This document shows, in pieces, positions 21,301-33,883 of a stretch of DNA of 64,000 nt. Within the stretch, counting starts at the first letter, position 1. Every line of letters starts with the position of its first letter. The notes under the pieces are model-generated. The model searched no databases. It was given only the letters and a program-made list of their open reading frames with translations, and was not told the DNA's origin. Source of the DNA: Drosophila persimilis (Eukaryota > Arthropoda > Insecta > Diptera > Drosophilidae); the NCBI RefSeq assembly GCF_003286085.1, contig NW_020825619.1, positions 1 to 64,000 on the forward strand. Direction: 5' to 3'. Both the position numbers and the translations under genes were made by a program.

Positions 21301-21572
21301 TCAGTGCCAGAAATAAATTTGTGACCAATATGCTGTAGCTTTTGTCTAATCGTGTAATTGCCCCCTTGAACTTCTTTTGCCGCCTCGCGCATAAGCTTTG
21401 AAATACCCCTTTGGGTTTTATTTATATAATTATACCCGGTACTCGAAGAGTATAGGGGTATATTAGATTTGTGGTGAAAATGGATGTGTGTAACGTCCAG
21501 AAGGAATCGTTTCCGACCCCATAAAGTATATATATTCTTGATCAGCATCAATAGCAGAGTCGATTGAGCCAT
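18348..21572 (-). CDS. Helicase-EEP half, open 1074-codon frame
   Basis: C-terminal half of the Helentron transposase, with no frameshift. Order: about 45 residues read from the neighbour's 5' end (MAQSTLLLML...), then native sequence from Tyr49 (NYINKTQRG), which is the second catalytic tyrosine of the Rep motif. A linker with an acidic run follows, then a PIF1/RecD-type helicase: Walker A GGGAGVGKS with Lys391, APTGKAA, Walker B DEISM at 476-480, GDLRQLCPV, HKSQGAT and VACSRAT. An EEP endonuclease follows from about 850, with GDFN (Asp997) and DTHIDW. The helicase would unwind DNA for rolling-circle replication; the EEP role in Helentrons is not established. Without the HUH domain it cannot act alone. 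Private changes include LLITL (shared with 43741-46965) and CPADF. Confidence 0.9.
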   Translation of the reverse strand: MAQSTLLLMLIKNIYTLWGRKRFLLDVTHIHFHHKSNIPLYSSSTGYNYINKTQRGISKLMREAAKEVQGGNYTIRQKLQHIGHKFISGTEISAQEAVYCCLGIPLSGTSNKCVQVNTFPPEQRVRMLKSTSILQNMHQESTDIFVKGLLERSEQRPTDLEGLCPADFAANYEFSKNGKRTCQNRDDEEDEENEAQVEVFIPLRDNSGFIRERTKPSILKYMRFNINTDRSNYFRALAMLFYPWRDEEKDLVSVNCEDLYNNHQELVNSNLQKFNALGDLEDALRRAMEAEENREEGEEVVDEAIAEEFRALAIPEISSQINVLNLNDQAADQDRSIRLIKLPPIVSLNILANLIRSLNLKQKTYLTHVLHNVRNKAVFYEFVGGGAGVGKSRTISTIFQTISQEFNRRPGSNPETVKVLLCAPTGKAAFGIGGATLHSMFSLPLNQSNHAFKQLGPDLLITLRSRFIDLKILIIDEISMVGEKMFSYLDMRLKQIFSRPESPFGGISVIVFGDLRQLCPVGDRWIFKSSSGAHNPYSAIVGSSLWDGFKFFELTEIMRQRDDQPFATALNNMASAVMTSEDIQLLRDRIVHGSEAPTDAIHLFYSNSETDKYNKEKLSSIMTAEYTSIALDSIKAEHLNPDIKTKYLDSVKSFKTSNTQGLCTSLVLKTTAKYMMTVNVDTSDGLVNGATGVLMQIDLSSSNTPELLWIHFLEESVGVNARSKRSHSNESSWTPVQKTTKSFQYHQNEQVTIDRKQFPIVAAEAITIHKSQGATYSKVVVHTSSNMQKEALYVACSRATSANGLYIVGPLIPSRPKRDCPVAKEMENLRSAKLLHTHFDCLLNPSELNIFFHNTESLHCHFIDVCSDQLMLKSSILCFVEASTYSNEAYNIPGFSTAVRLDCQCVASGARPKRGILIFVRNELLNHCSIIESNRYYADSGNLASPVFEYALFKYKSVGFIVIYRTPTYPLRKFEAEFEVLFQRHPFLDRNSVVLGDFNLCLRTLSGCCKKIYEFLSERNCRSLLDLNSSTTNCDTHIDWAFSNISDSRATARTFETIYSYHSGILVNVREAED

Positions 21573-24138
21573 GTCTGTCTGTCCGTCCGTCCGTCTGTCC
21601 GTCTGTCCGTCTGTCCGTCCCCTTCAGCGCCTAATGCTCAAAGACTATAAGAGCTAGAGCAACGATGTTTTGGATCCAGACTTCTGTGATATGTCACTGC
21701 TCCAAAAATATTTCAAAACTTTGCCCCGCCCACTTCCGCCCCCACAAAGAGCGAAAATCTGTGGCATCCACAATTTTAAAGATACGAGAAAACTAAAAAC
21801 GCAGAATCGTAGAAGATGACTATATCTTCTAGAGTGCAAAATCTGAACCAGATCGTATAATTATTACAGCCAGAATCAAGAAAACAATTTCACTCTTTCT
21901 CGCTCTGTCTCTCTCTAACACACAGGTTTCATGGTCGGTTTTGCCAATTGCAAAATATGAGTTCAAGGATCTCAGAACCTATAAGAGCCAGAGCAACCAA
22001 ATTTGGTATCCACACTCCTGTGATATCGGACCTTGATAGTTTCGTTTCAAAATTGCGCCACACCCCCTTCCGCCTCCGCAAAGGACGAAAATCTGGGGCG
22101 TCCACAAATCTCTGAGACTATTAAGGCTAGAGCAGCCAAATTTGGTATCCACACTCCTGTTAGATCTCACTATAAAACGTATATCTCGAAATTTCGTCCC
22201 ACCCCCTTCCGCCCCCACAAAGGACGAAAATCTGTGGCATCCACAATTTTGAAGATACGAGAAAACTAAAAAAGCACAATCATAGAGAATGACCATATCT
22301 ATGAGATTGCTCAATCTGGATCAGATCGGATCATTTGTATAGCCAAAAGGAGCAAAACAATTGGCAGTGGCTACGCAGCTATGCGTTCGCCCTCTCTATC
22401 TCCCTCTCTCTCTATCTCTCTGCCCTGAAAAAAATAAAAACAACCCCCGGCAATGCAAGCCCTAACTGCTGGCAGGCGATGTCTACTTCTTTGTTTTACG
22501 CTCAACGTTCTGACCAATACCCCTTTACCCGATGCCCCTCTCTCTTCAAACAAGCGCACCGCGGTGTCTGCTTGTCCATGTCTCAGTTCAATCACCCCCT
22601 CCCACATTAACAAATCAATCTGTCCATTTGCCTACAAAGAGACTAAATAGAGAGAGACACACAGCATGCCCAGCAATATCACTTGTCCAAAGAGGAAGAG
22701 CAAGAGCAATGAACATAAATATGTAAATAAATAAATAAATAAATAAACATTATATAGTATGTGTATATGCAGCTGTTTGAATGAGCCGTTATGGTTAGGG
22801 AGTGGAAGGGGGACCAGCGAATGCAAGTGTGAAACTCATATATGTAAATGCCTATAGAAAGAATGAGAATTGTCTGTAAAAAAAAACCGCGAAATCTAAA
22901 CACCAGGGGCTCTCTCACTCTTTCCGCAAATCAAAAAGAGGGAGAGAGCATCACCCAGGCCCAGGCAATTGGTAAACAATTTGTTAACCGTTACAGTAAG
23001 GGAGGGGGACACGAAAATGTTTTTACTCCAAATATGCGTATGGAAGAAATGAGAAAAAAGCCGCTCCATTTTTTTGCGTTATTTGAGTTATTCTCTCAGT
23101 TCTCTGTCCCACACAGACAAGTGTTCTCTCAATAGAGCAAATATCCATACATACAAAAGCTGAAAATGTCAAACAATGTGACGTCATCACCACAGCTGCT
23201 CTCTTTCAGCGATTATCATACGGCACCTCATTGGTGAATTCACTTTCTATGTCTATTTGGAAAACATGAATTCAATTGTCCGTTTGTTCCGCAAGCTTCT
23301 CTGCCCCACTCAGAAAAGAGTTCTCCCAACTGTCTGTTCACATCCTTACACATTTACATATGGATGCAAGTGTCTTTATTAACAAGATGACGTCATCACC
23401 ACACTTGCTGTCTTTCGGCGATTATCATACGCCACCTTATTCGTGCATTCACCATGTAAGAGTCTTTCCGCATGCTTTGACTGCGTTCTCTCTTTTTTGA
23501 GTGACTCACTCGTAAAAAGACCGCGAAATCTCAATAGGCCGTGTTTTGGTGGGACCAGTTGATATCGAGCCAGGCAGAGCGATAGAGACTTTTTTCCGAT
23601 TACTGATTTCGAATTAAACCCATTCAAACTAGTTTAGCTTTTAACTTATTAAATAAAAGTAGTGCTTGCTTATTAAGGTATAGGGCCTTAGTTTTTCTGC
23701 GCCGATCGTTAGTTAGAAACTAATAACAGTTGCTAACTTTCGTCGTTGCTTCGCGCGCTTTTCGGTGCCTCTGCTGGCGTCACTGGAGGCTGAGGCCGGA
23801 CGTCGCTGCCTGCATAGCGGCTGAGGACGGACGTCGCTGCTGCGCTCGCCAGGGGACGTCGCTGCCACCGATTGCTGACGCTTTGGGAAGTTAAAAGTTA
23901 ATTTACATTAATTATATATTATATATATGTATATTATATATTATATATATATTTTATATATATTATATATTATATATATATAATTATAGTTTTATAATAT
24001 ATATACATATATAAATATATATTATATTGTATTTCATTATTAGTTATATTATTATTACTATTATATGTATATATTATATTCTTACTATATAGTTTTTCTT
24101 ATTTTTCTTGTTTAATTATATTTTACATACATTTTGTC
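21431..24138 (+). promoter_or_regulatory. Element 5' non-coding region
   Basis: Same block order as at 2169-4862. The GTCY tract is 48 bp (21573-21620), two units longer than in the neighbours. It is otherwise nearly identical, with the longer AT spacer form also seen at 30130-30361. Confidence 0.7.
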
Positions 24139-24579
24139 ATGCCTCGTAGGCTATCTGCTTCTCAGCAGTCTCAGAGACGCAAATTGAGAAACAGATCAAA
24201 TAGAGATAGAAATTTAGGAAATTTAGAAAATATCGAGTTGATTGAAAATAGGGAACTTGTAATAGCTGCACCCCCTGAGTTCGTTGAACCAGTTAGAAAC
24301 CAAGAGCTAGAGACGGAAGGACTAAATCAAGAGACTGCTTGGCAGGTTTCCGGTGTAGGTCAGGAAGAGCAGGCAGCCGTCGCTGGCGAGCAGGTAGAGA
24401 ATGCACAGAATAGACGACAAGTGTCCGTGCGTCAGTCCGTACGTTTACGGAACCAACATGTAGAGAATATAGAAGAAAGAGTAGAATGGAGAACACGACA
24501 GGGGCAAGTGGTCAACGTCGGTTCAAACGCAGAAGGAGCCAAAGGTATAGGGCTACAGAGCAGGCACAAAATACCGCCG

Positions 24580-25210
24580 AACATGTACTGAGACGAACAG
24601 ACTCTCGCATTAGACATGAGGAGCAAGTGGCCGATACTGTGCGTCGGTCCAGACGTAGACAGGACTCGGAATATAGGGCACGAGAGCAAGAACAAAATAC
24701 AGGAGAACATATAGTTAGAAGAACAGATGCACAGATTAGACATGAGGAGCAAGTGGCCGATACTGTGCGTCGGTCCAGACGGAGACAGGACCCTGACTAT
24801 AGGACAAGAGAGCAGGAGCAGAACACTGTAGAACATATAGTTAGGCGAACAGACGCACAGATTAGACACGAGGAGCAAGAGGCCGATACTGTGCGTCGGT
24901 CCAGACGGAGACAGGACTCGGAATATAGGGCCCGAGAGCAAGAACAGAACACTGTAGATCATATAGTTAGGCGAACAGACGCACAGATTAGACACGAGGA
25001 GCAAGTGGCCGATACTGTGCGTCGGTCCAGACGTAGACAGGACTCGGAATATAGGGCACGAGAGCAAGAACAGAATACAGGAGAACATTTAGTTAGGCGA
25101 ACAGACGCCCAGATTAGACATGAGGAGCAAGTGGCCAATACTGTGCGTCGGTCCAGACGTAGACAGGACTTGGACTATAGGACAAGAGAGCAAGAACGGA
25201 ATACAGAGAG
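24580..25210 (+). repeat. 126-bp coding tandem repeat (5 units)
   Basis: Five units in the same variant order as at 30820-31440. One unit has HEEQEAD instead of HEEQVAD. Confidence 0.85.
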
Positions 25211-27653
25211 GCGACAACGCATACGTTTAAATAATGAAAGGAGACGCATGTTAGAAAGAGATCAGGATAGACTTCGCAGGGTCCAAGAAAGGAGCTTAGT
25301 AGATCGTAGGCGTATCTCGCGAGCGCGAGACACTCTGGCACGCCAAGCTGCTCGTTCTGCAGCACGACAGTTAGAAATTGACGCTGCCAGAACCGCTAGT
25401 CAAAGAGTTAGCCAATATAGGAGCGATAGCAGCAATAGAGTTGAGCAAAATTTAAGAAACGCCTCCCGAATGCAGCAGGAACGAGCAAATATCTCCCAGG
25501 AAGATAGGGCTCAGATAGAACCCAGAATCAGGCTTAGTGGCCTAGAAGCTCTGAAAGTAGTTTATAACAGAAATGTAAAGCTGGGTCCTGATCAGGTTTG
25601 CCTTTCTTGCAAAGGCCTGTGGTTCCCCAAACAAATTTGTAAGATTCCTCGCGTCCTTTTAGAAAGTGATTGCGAGTTTAGTGCTGAAATTTTCGCTCTT
25701 GAAAGCCTTTTAGAATTCCCTTCTGATTGCCCAACATTAAAATTCTGCAGAACATGTCATAGCAACATTAAGAAGCGTATAAAGCCTAAGCTTTTCTTCA
25801 ATGAATTAGATTTCCCCACGCTGCCCGACTGCTTGAAGGGGCTTACTCCATTAGAGGAACGACTGATTTCTCCTCGACTTCCATTTATGATAATTAAGCC
25901 TATATTGCCTGGGGGGCGAGGTCAAAATTCCATTAAAGGGGCAGTGGTAAACGTCCCTATTTCGGTAAGCGATATCGTGAAGGAGCTTCCACGAGCTTTC
26001 CATGAAGCCCAGGTAATTCAGCTCCACCTCAAGCGCAGAAAAGAGTATCTTCATGCTTTCATGGCTGAAACCATTAGACCTTCCAAAATTTTTGAAGCAC
26101 TTCGTTATTTAGTTACCACAGATTTGTATAAAAAGCATAATGTTGTAGTTAACGAGCAATGGATCTCTGGTTTCACATCCGATATTGTTCCATTCGTAGC
26201 ATCTCAAGCAGACGCAGCCTTTTTAGAAAGTATGCAGAATAGAGATAGGAATGTAGATACGGAGCCGGCCCATCCTGACGAGGAAGTAGAAGCCGAAGAG
26301 CTCAACCCTGGAGGTCAGGAAACTCTGCTTGAAAACAACATACCATTTGATGATAGGATTATCAAAATCGCACCAGGTCAAGGCCAACGACCTCTCGACA
26401 TGATTCTAGACATTGACTCGGAAGAGTTATCCTTTCCCACTATTTATGCAGGCGTCAAAAGACAATCTTCGCAAAGTTTTACAACCATTGTTAGATCAGA
26501 GCTTCGAAATGTAGATAGGAGAGGTTGTAGAACTGACAAACTATTCTTCAATTATAAGAAGTTAGAACTCATTAAGATTCGAAATAATATTTCAATCTGC
26601 TTACGTAAGCGGAGCACTTCCAGTGCAGTAACGGCAGCTAACGCTCTTAATGAGAATTTCATAGGGGGGCTTATTAACCACGATGAGGGATATAGGGTTC
26701 TTCGCGATATTCGATCGTCACCGGCTCACTGGGAGGATGAAAAGAAGAAGGTTATGGCCATGATTCGTCAGTTCGGCCTGCCGACTTTTTTCATTACTCT
26801 GTCTGCTGCTGAAACGCGGTGGCCAGAGTTGCTTGTTTTGCTCAAAAAAAACGTAGATAGGGAGATCATTAGCGAAGAAGAAGCAATGAATCTACCCTAC
26901 ACCGAAAAGGAGCGTCTTATCAGGGCAGATCCAGTTACTTGTGCTAGGTATTTCGATTATAGGTATCGCGAGATTTTAAAAGTTATGAGGAATCGGGAGG
27001 GCATTTTCGGGGAAAACTTCGTCATCAAATATTATTGGCGTGTTGAATTCCAACAAAGAGGTTCCCCCCATATTCACGGCATGTTTTGGCTGAAAGATGC
27101 CGCAGCAGTGGACTTAACCAGTACAGAGTCAATTTCAACAGTTATAGCCTTCATTAACAAACATATTACAGTAGATGTCACAGACTCTGAATTAGCTCCG
27201 TATGTTGAATACCAAAAGCATCGGCATAAGGACATGTCATGTCTTAAAAAAGCCAATAAAAGTGGAAAAAAAGTTTGTAGATTCGGTATTCCATACCCTC
27301 CAATGCCCCAAACGGAGATATTGAGTCCACTGCCAGAGGAAACTCCGAACCTTGATTTTCACCAAGGAAATTTTAAGAAAATTCAAGACCTACTGAATTC
27401 TGATCAATCCTCTGATATGATTGATCACTTGAGCATATTTGAGAACTTTCTTTCGCACGAACAAGTGAGCCTCAATTACGAGGACTACAAATATGCAATT
27501 TCTTCTGGTTTAAAGAAACCACACATTTTTCTAAAAAGGTCATTTGCTGAAATTTGCATTAATGCTTATAATAAACACATCATTTCAATGCAAAGGGCCA
27601 ATATGGATATCCAATACATTTTGGACCCTTATGCATGCTGTAGCTATATAATA

Positions 27654-27666
27654 CTATATAATATAA
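27654..27666. other. Aberrant junction with filler between two same-orientation 5' halves
   Basis: Elsewhere 'agctatataata' is followed by an inverted 3' tail. Here it is followed by ctatataatataa and then a 5' terminus that has lost one C (taccgg for tacccgg). The filler is a near-copy of the adjacent 'ctatataata', as seen at end-joining or slippage repair sites. About 3.6 kb of inverted B half appears to be missing. Confidence 0.75.
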
Positions 27667-30362
27667 TACCGGTACTCGAAGAGTATAGGGGTATATTAGA
27701 TTTGTGGTGAAAATGGATGTGTGTAACGTCCAGAAGGAATCGTTTCCGACCCCATAAAGTATATATATTCTTGATCAGCATCAATAGCAGAGTCGATTGA
27801 GCCATGTCTGTCTGTCCGTCCGTCCGTCTGTCCGTCTGTCCGTCCCCTTCAGCGCCTAATGCTCAAAGACTATAAGAGCTAGAGCAACGATGTTTTGGAT
27901 CCAGACTTCTGTGATATGTCACTGCTCCAAAAATATTTCAAAACTTTGCCCCGCCCACTTCCACCCCCACAAAGAGCGAAAATCTGTGGCATCCACAATT
28001 TTAAAGATACGAGAAAACTAAAAACGCAGAATCGTAGAAGATAACTATATCTTCTAGAGTGCAAAATCTGAACCAGATCGTATAATTATTACAGCCAGAA
28101 TCAAGAAAACAATTTCACTCTTTCTCGCTCTGTCTCTCTCTAACACACAGGTTTCATGGTCGGTTTTGCCAATTGCAAAATATGAGTTCAAGGATCTCAG
28201 AACCTATAAGAGCCAGAGCAACCAAATTTGGTATCCACACTCCTGTGATATCGGACCTTGATAGTTTCGTGTCAAAATTGCGCCACACCCCCTTCCGCCT
28301 CCGCAAAGGACGAAAATCTGGGGCGTCCACAAATCTCTGAGACTATTAAGGCTAGAGCAGCCAAATTTGGTATCCACACTCCTGTTAGATCTCACTATAA
28401 AACGTATATCTCGAAATTTCGTCCCACCCCCTTCCGCCCCCACAAAGGACGAAAATCTGTGGCATCCACAATTTTGAAGATACGAGAAAACTAAAAAAGC
28501 ACAATCATAGAGAATGACCATATCTATGAGATTGCTGAATCTGGATCAGATCGGATCATTTGTATAGCCAAAAGGAGCAAAACAATTGGCAGTGGCTACG
28601 CAGCTATGCGTTCGCCCTCTCTATCTCCCTCTCTCTCTATCTCTCTGCCCTGAAAAAAATAAAAACAACCCCCGGCAATGCAAGCCCTAACTGCTGGCAG
28701 GCGATGTCTTCTTCTTTGTTTTACGCTCAACGTTCTGACCAATACCCCTTTACCCGATGCCCCTCTCTCTTCAAACAAGCGCACCGCGGTGTCTGCTTGT
28801 CCATGTCTCAGTTCAATCACCCCCTCCCACATTAACAAATCAATCTGTCCATTTGCCTACAAAGAGACTAAATAGAGAGAGACACACAGCATGCCCAGCA
28901 ATATCACTTGTCCAAAGAGGAAGAGCAAGAGCAATGAACATAAATATGTAAATAAATAAATAAATAAATAAACATTATATAGTATGTGTATATGCAGCTG
29001 TTTGAATGAGCCGTTATGGTTAGGGAGTGGAAGGGGGACCAGCGAATGCAAGTGTGAAACTCATATATGTAAATGCCTATAGAAAGAATGAGAATTGTCT
29101 GTAAAAAAAACCGCGAAATCTAAACACCAGGGGCTCTCTCACTCTTTCCGCAAATCAAAAAGAGGGAGAGAGCATCACCCAGGCCCAGGCAATTGGTAAA
29201 CAATTTGTTAACCGTTACAGTAAGGGAGGGGGACACGAAAATGTTTTTACTCCAAATATGCGTATGGAAGAAATGAGAAAAAAGCCGCTCCATTTTTTTG
29301 CGTTATTTGAGTTATTCTCTCAGTTCTCTGTCCCACACAGACAAGTGTTCTCTCAATAGAGCAAATATCCATACATACAAAAGCTGAAAATGTCAAACAA
29401 TGTGACGTCATCACCACAGCTGCTCTCTTTCAGCGATTATCATACGGCACCTCATTGGTGAATTCACTTTCTATGTCTATTTGGAAAACATGAATTCAAT
29501 TGTCCGTTTGTTCCGCAAGCTTCTCTGCCCCACTCAGAAAAGAGTTCTCCCAACTGTCTGTTCACATCCTTACACATTTACATATGGATGCAAGTGTCTT
29601 TATTAACAAGATGACGTCATCACCACACTTGCTGTCTTTCGGCGATTATCATACGCCACCTTATTCGTGCATTCACCATGTAAGAGTCTTTCCGCATGCT
29701 TTGACTGCGTTCTCTCTTTTTTGAGTGACTCACTCGTAAAAAGACCGCGAAATCTCAATAGGCCGTGTTTTGGTGGGACCAGTTGATATCGAGCCAGGCA
29801 GAGCGATAGAGACTTTTTTCCGATTACTGATTTCGAATTAAACCCATTCAAACTAGTTTAGCTTTTAACTTATTAAATAAAAGTAGTGCTTGCTTATTAA
29901 GGTATAGGGCCTTAGTTTTTCTGCGCCGATCGTTAGTTAGAAACTAATAACAGTTGCTAACTTTCGTCGTTGCTTCGCGCGCTTTTCGGTGCCTCTGCTG
30001 GCGTCACTGGAGGCTGAGGCCGGACGTCGCTGCCTGCATAGCGGCTGAGGACGGACGTCGCTGCTGCGCTCGCCAGGGGACGTCGCTGCCACCGATTGCT
30101 GACGCTTTGGGAAGTTAAAAGTTAATTTACATTAATTATATATTATATATATGTATATTATATATTATATATATATTTTATATATATTATATATTATATA
30201 TATATAATTATAGTTTTATAATATATATACATATATAAATATATATTATATTGTATTTCATTATTAGTTATATTATTATTACTATTATATGTATATATTA
30301 TATTCTTACTATATAGTTTTTCTTATTTTTCTTGTTTAATTATATTTTACATACATTTTGTC
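27667..30362 (+). promoter_or_regulatory. Element 5' non-coding region
   Basis: Same block order as the others, 40-bp GTCY tract (27806-27845). Small private changes: cttccaccccc near 27960 and 'agataactat' near 28040. Confidence 0.7.
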
Positions 30363-30819
30363 ATGCCTCGTAGGCTATCTGCTTCTCAGCAGTCTCAGAG
30401 ACGCAAATTGAGAAACAGATCAAATAGAGATAGAAATTTAGGAAATTTAGAAAATATCGAGTTGATTGAAAATAGGGAACTTGTAATAGCTGCACCCCCT
30501 GAGTTCGTTGAACCAGTTAGAAACCAAGAGCTAGAGACGGAAGGACTAAATCAAGAGACTGCTTGGCAGGTTTCCGGTGTAGGTCAGGAAGAGCAGGCAG
30601 CCGTCGCTGGCGAGCAGGTAGAGAATGCACAGAATAGACGACAAGTGTCCGTGCGTCAGTCCGTACGTTTACGGAACCAACATGTAGAGAATATAGAAGA
30701 AAGAGTAGAATTGAGAACACGACAGGGGCAAGTGGTCAACACTGAGCGTCGGTTCAAACGCAGAAGGAGCCAAAGGTATAGGGCTACAGAGCAGGCACAA
30801 AATACCGCCGAACATGTAC

Positions 30820-31450
30820 TGAGACGAACAGACTCTCGCATTAGACATGAGGAGCAAGTGGCCGATACTGTGCGTCGGTCCAGACGTAGACAGGACTCGG
30901 AATATAGGGCACGAGAGCAAGAACAAAATACAGGAGAACATATAGTTAGAAGAACAGATGCACAGATTAGACATGAGGAGCAAGTGGCCGATACTGTGCG
31001 TCGGTCCAGACGGAGACAGGACCCTGACTATAGGACAAGAGAGCAGAAGCAGAACACTGTAGAACATATAGTTAGGCGAACAGACGCACAGATTAGACAC
31101 GAGGAGCAAGTGGCCGATACTGTGCGTCGGTCCAGACGGAGACAGGACTCGGAATATAGGGCCCGAGAGCAAGAACAGAACACTGTAGATCATATAGTTA
31201 GGCGAACAGACGCACAGATTAGACACGAGGAGCAAGTGGCCGATACTGTGCGTCGGTCCAGACGTAGACAGGACTCGGAATATAGGGCACGAGAGCAAGA
31301 ACAGAATACAGGAGAACATTTAGTTAGGCGAACAGACGCCCAGATTAGACATGAGGAGCAAGTGGCCAATACTGTGCGTCGGTCCAGACGTAGACAGGAC
31401 TTGGACTATAGGACAAGAGAGCAAGAACGGAATACAGAGAGGCGACAACG
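30820..31450 (+). repeat. 126-bp coding tandem repeat (5 units)
   Basis: Five units; one carries REQKQNT instead of REQEQNT. Confidence 0.85.
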
Positions 31451-33883
31451 CATACGTTTAAATAATGAAAGGAGACGCATGTTAGAAAGAGATCAGGATA
31501 GACTTCGCAGGGTCCAAGAAAGGAGCTTAGTAGATCGTAGGCGTATCTCGCGAGCGCGAGACACTCTGGCACGCCAAGCTGCTCGTGCTGCAGCACGACA
31601 GTTAGAAATTGACGCTGCCAGAACCGCTAGTCAAAGAGTTAGCCAATATAGGAGCGATAGCAGCAATAGAGTTGAGCAAAATTTAAGAAACGCCTCCCGA
31701 ATGCAGCAGGAACGAGCAAATATCTCCCAGGAAGATAGGGCTCAGATAGAACCCAGAATCAGGCTTAGTGGCCTAGAAGCTCTGAAAGTAGTTTATAACA
31801 GAAATGTAAAGCTGGGTCCTGATCAGGTTTGCCTTTCTTGCAAAGGCCTGTGGTTCCCCAAACAAATTTGTAAGATTCCTCGCGTCCTTTTAGAAAGTGA
31901 TTGCGAGTTTAGTGCTGAAATTTTCGCTCTTGAAAGCCTTTTAGAATTCCCTTCTGATTGCCCAACATTAAAATTCTGCAGAACATGTCATAGCAACATT
32001 AAGAAGCGTATAAAGCCTAAGCTTTTCTTCAATGAATTAGATTTCCCCACGCTGCCCGACTGCTTGAAGGGGCTTACTCCATTAGAGGAACGACTGATTT
32101 CTCCTCGACTTCCATTTATGATAATTAAGCCTATATTGCCTGGGGGGCGAGGTCAAAATTCCATTAAAGGGGCAGTGGTAAACGTCCCTATTTCGGTAAG
32201 CGATATCGTGAAGGAGCTTCCACGAGCTTTCCATGAAGCCCAGGTAATTCAGCTCCACCTCAAGCGCAGAAAAGAGTATCTTCATGCTTTCATGGCTGAA
32301 ACCATTAGACCTTCCAAAATTTTTGAAGCACTTCGTTATTTAGTTACCACAGATTTGTATAAAAAGCATAATGTTGTAGTTAACGAGCAATGGATCTCTG
32401 GTTTCACATCCGATATTGTTCCATTCGTAGCATCTCAAGCAGACGCAGCCTTTTTAGAAAGTATGCAGAATAGAGATAGGAATGTAGATACGGAGCCGGC
32501 CCATCCCGACGAGGAAGTAGAAGCCGAAGAGCTCAACCCTGGAGGTCAGGAAACTCTGCTTGAAAACAACATACCATTTGATGATAGGATTATCAAAATC
32601 GCACCAGGTCAAGGCCAACGACCTCTCGACATGATTCTAGACATTGACTCGGAAGAGTTATCCTTTCCCACTATTTATGCAGGCGTCAAAAGACAATCTT
32701 CGCAAAGTTTTACAACCATTGTTAGATCAGAGCTTCGAAATGTAGATAGGAGAGGTTGTAGAACTGACAAACTATTCTTCAATTATAAGAAGTTAGAACT
32801 CATTAAGATTCGAAATAATATTTCAATCTGCTTACGTAAGCGGAGCACTTCCAGTGCAGTAACGGCAGCTAACGCTCTTAATGAGAATTTCATAGGGGGC
32901 TTATTAACCACGATGAGGGATATAGGGTTCTTCGCGATATTCGATCGTCTCCGGCTCACTGGGAGGATGAAAAGAAGAAGGTTATGGCCATGATTCGTCA
33001 GTTCGGCCTGCCGACTTTTTTCATTACTCTGTCTACTGCTGAAACGCGGTGGCCAGAGTTGCTTGTTTTGCTCAAAAAAAACGTAGATAGGGAGATCATT
33101 AGCGAAGAAGAAGCAATGAATCTACCCTACACCGAAAAGGAGCGTCTTATCAGGGCAGATCCAGTTACTTGTGCTAGGTATTTCGATTATAGGTATCGCG
33201 AGATTTTAAAAGTTATGAGGAATCGGGAGGGCATTTTCGGGGAAAACTTCGTCATCAAATATTATTGGCGTGTTGAATTCCAACAAAGAGGTTCCCCCCA
33301 TATTCACGGCATGTTTTGGCTGAAAGATGCCCCAGCAGTGGACTTAACCAGTACAGAGTCAATTTCAACAGTTATAGCCTTCATTAACAAACATATTACA
33401 GTAGATGTCACAGACTCTGAATTAGCTCCGTATGTTGAATACCAAAAGCATCGGCATAAGGACATGTCATGTCTTAAAAAAGCCAATAAAAGTGGAAAAA
33501 AAGTTTGTAGATTCGGTATTCCATACCCTCCAATGCCCCAAACGGAGATATTGAGTCCACTGCCAGAGGAAACTCCGAACCTTGATTTTCACCAAGGAAA
33601 TTTTAAGAAAATTCAAGACCTACTGAATTCTGATCAATCCTCTGATATGATTGATCACTTGAGCATATTTGAGAACTTTCTTTCGCACGAACAAGTGAGC
33701 CTCAATTACGAGGACTACAAATATGCAATTTCTTCTGGTTTAAAGAAACCACACATTTTTCTAAAAAGGTCATTTGCTGAAATTTGCATTAATGCTTATA
33801 ATAAACACATCATTTCAATGCAAAGGGCCAATATGGATATCCAATACATTTTGGACCCTTATGCATGCTGTAGCTATATAATA

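Larger units (their letters stand above)
17795..21430 (-). mobile_element. Helentron 3' half (B half), inverted; nest level 5
   Basis: Intact 3' half between two plus-strand A halves. In the nested model its partner is the truncated A' at 53801-56281. It starts and ends at the same bases as the other B halves. Confidence 0.85.
21431..27653 (+). mobile_element. Helentron 5' half (A half), nest level 6
   Basis: 5' half whose right edge does not join an inverted B half. Instead, 13 bp of filler (27654-27666) lead straight into another A half in the same orientation. In the nested model its own B half has been lost from the junction at 53800. Confidence 0.85.
24139..27710 (+). pseudogene. Rep half with a 7-bp deletion frameshift and altered C-terminus
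   Basis: The native ATG frame stops at 24591 because of a 7-bp deletion near 24514 (gtcaacgtcgg), just before the 42-residue repeats. The downstream frame is open to 27710 and holds five repeat units, the zinc-finger-like cysteines, the HUH domain (GSPHIHG) and the first catalytic tyrosine. An alternative ATG at 24486 reads into this frame, so a shortened protein is conceivable. After Ser-Tyr-Ile-Ile the filler DNA adds Leu-Tyr-Asn-Ile-Ile before reading into the next element's 5' terminus and stopping. This fortuitously leaves a Y-x3-Y spacing but no lysine. One residue near the nuclease motif differs (DAAAV for DAPAV). Confidence 0.88.
27667..33883 (+). mobile_element. Helentron 5' half (A half), nest level 8; immediate host of the intact copy
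   Basis: 5' half whose right edge joins the 3' end of the uninterrupted minus-strand element. Its own 3' half continues at 43883-47518 on the far side. The two parts together, minus the 10-kb insertion, form one complete element with the target palindrome restored. This pair is the clearest support for nested insertion. Confidence 0.9.

Noticed and set aside
27654-33883. Same-orientation self-insertion of one A half into another
   Set aside because: It would leave the clean 47518/47519 join and the extra truncated A' at 53801 unexplained. Loss of an inverted B half with filler fits the whole order better, though the first is not excluded.
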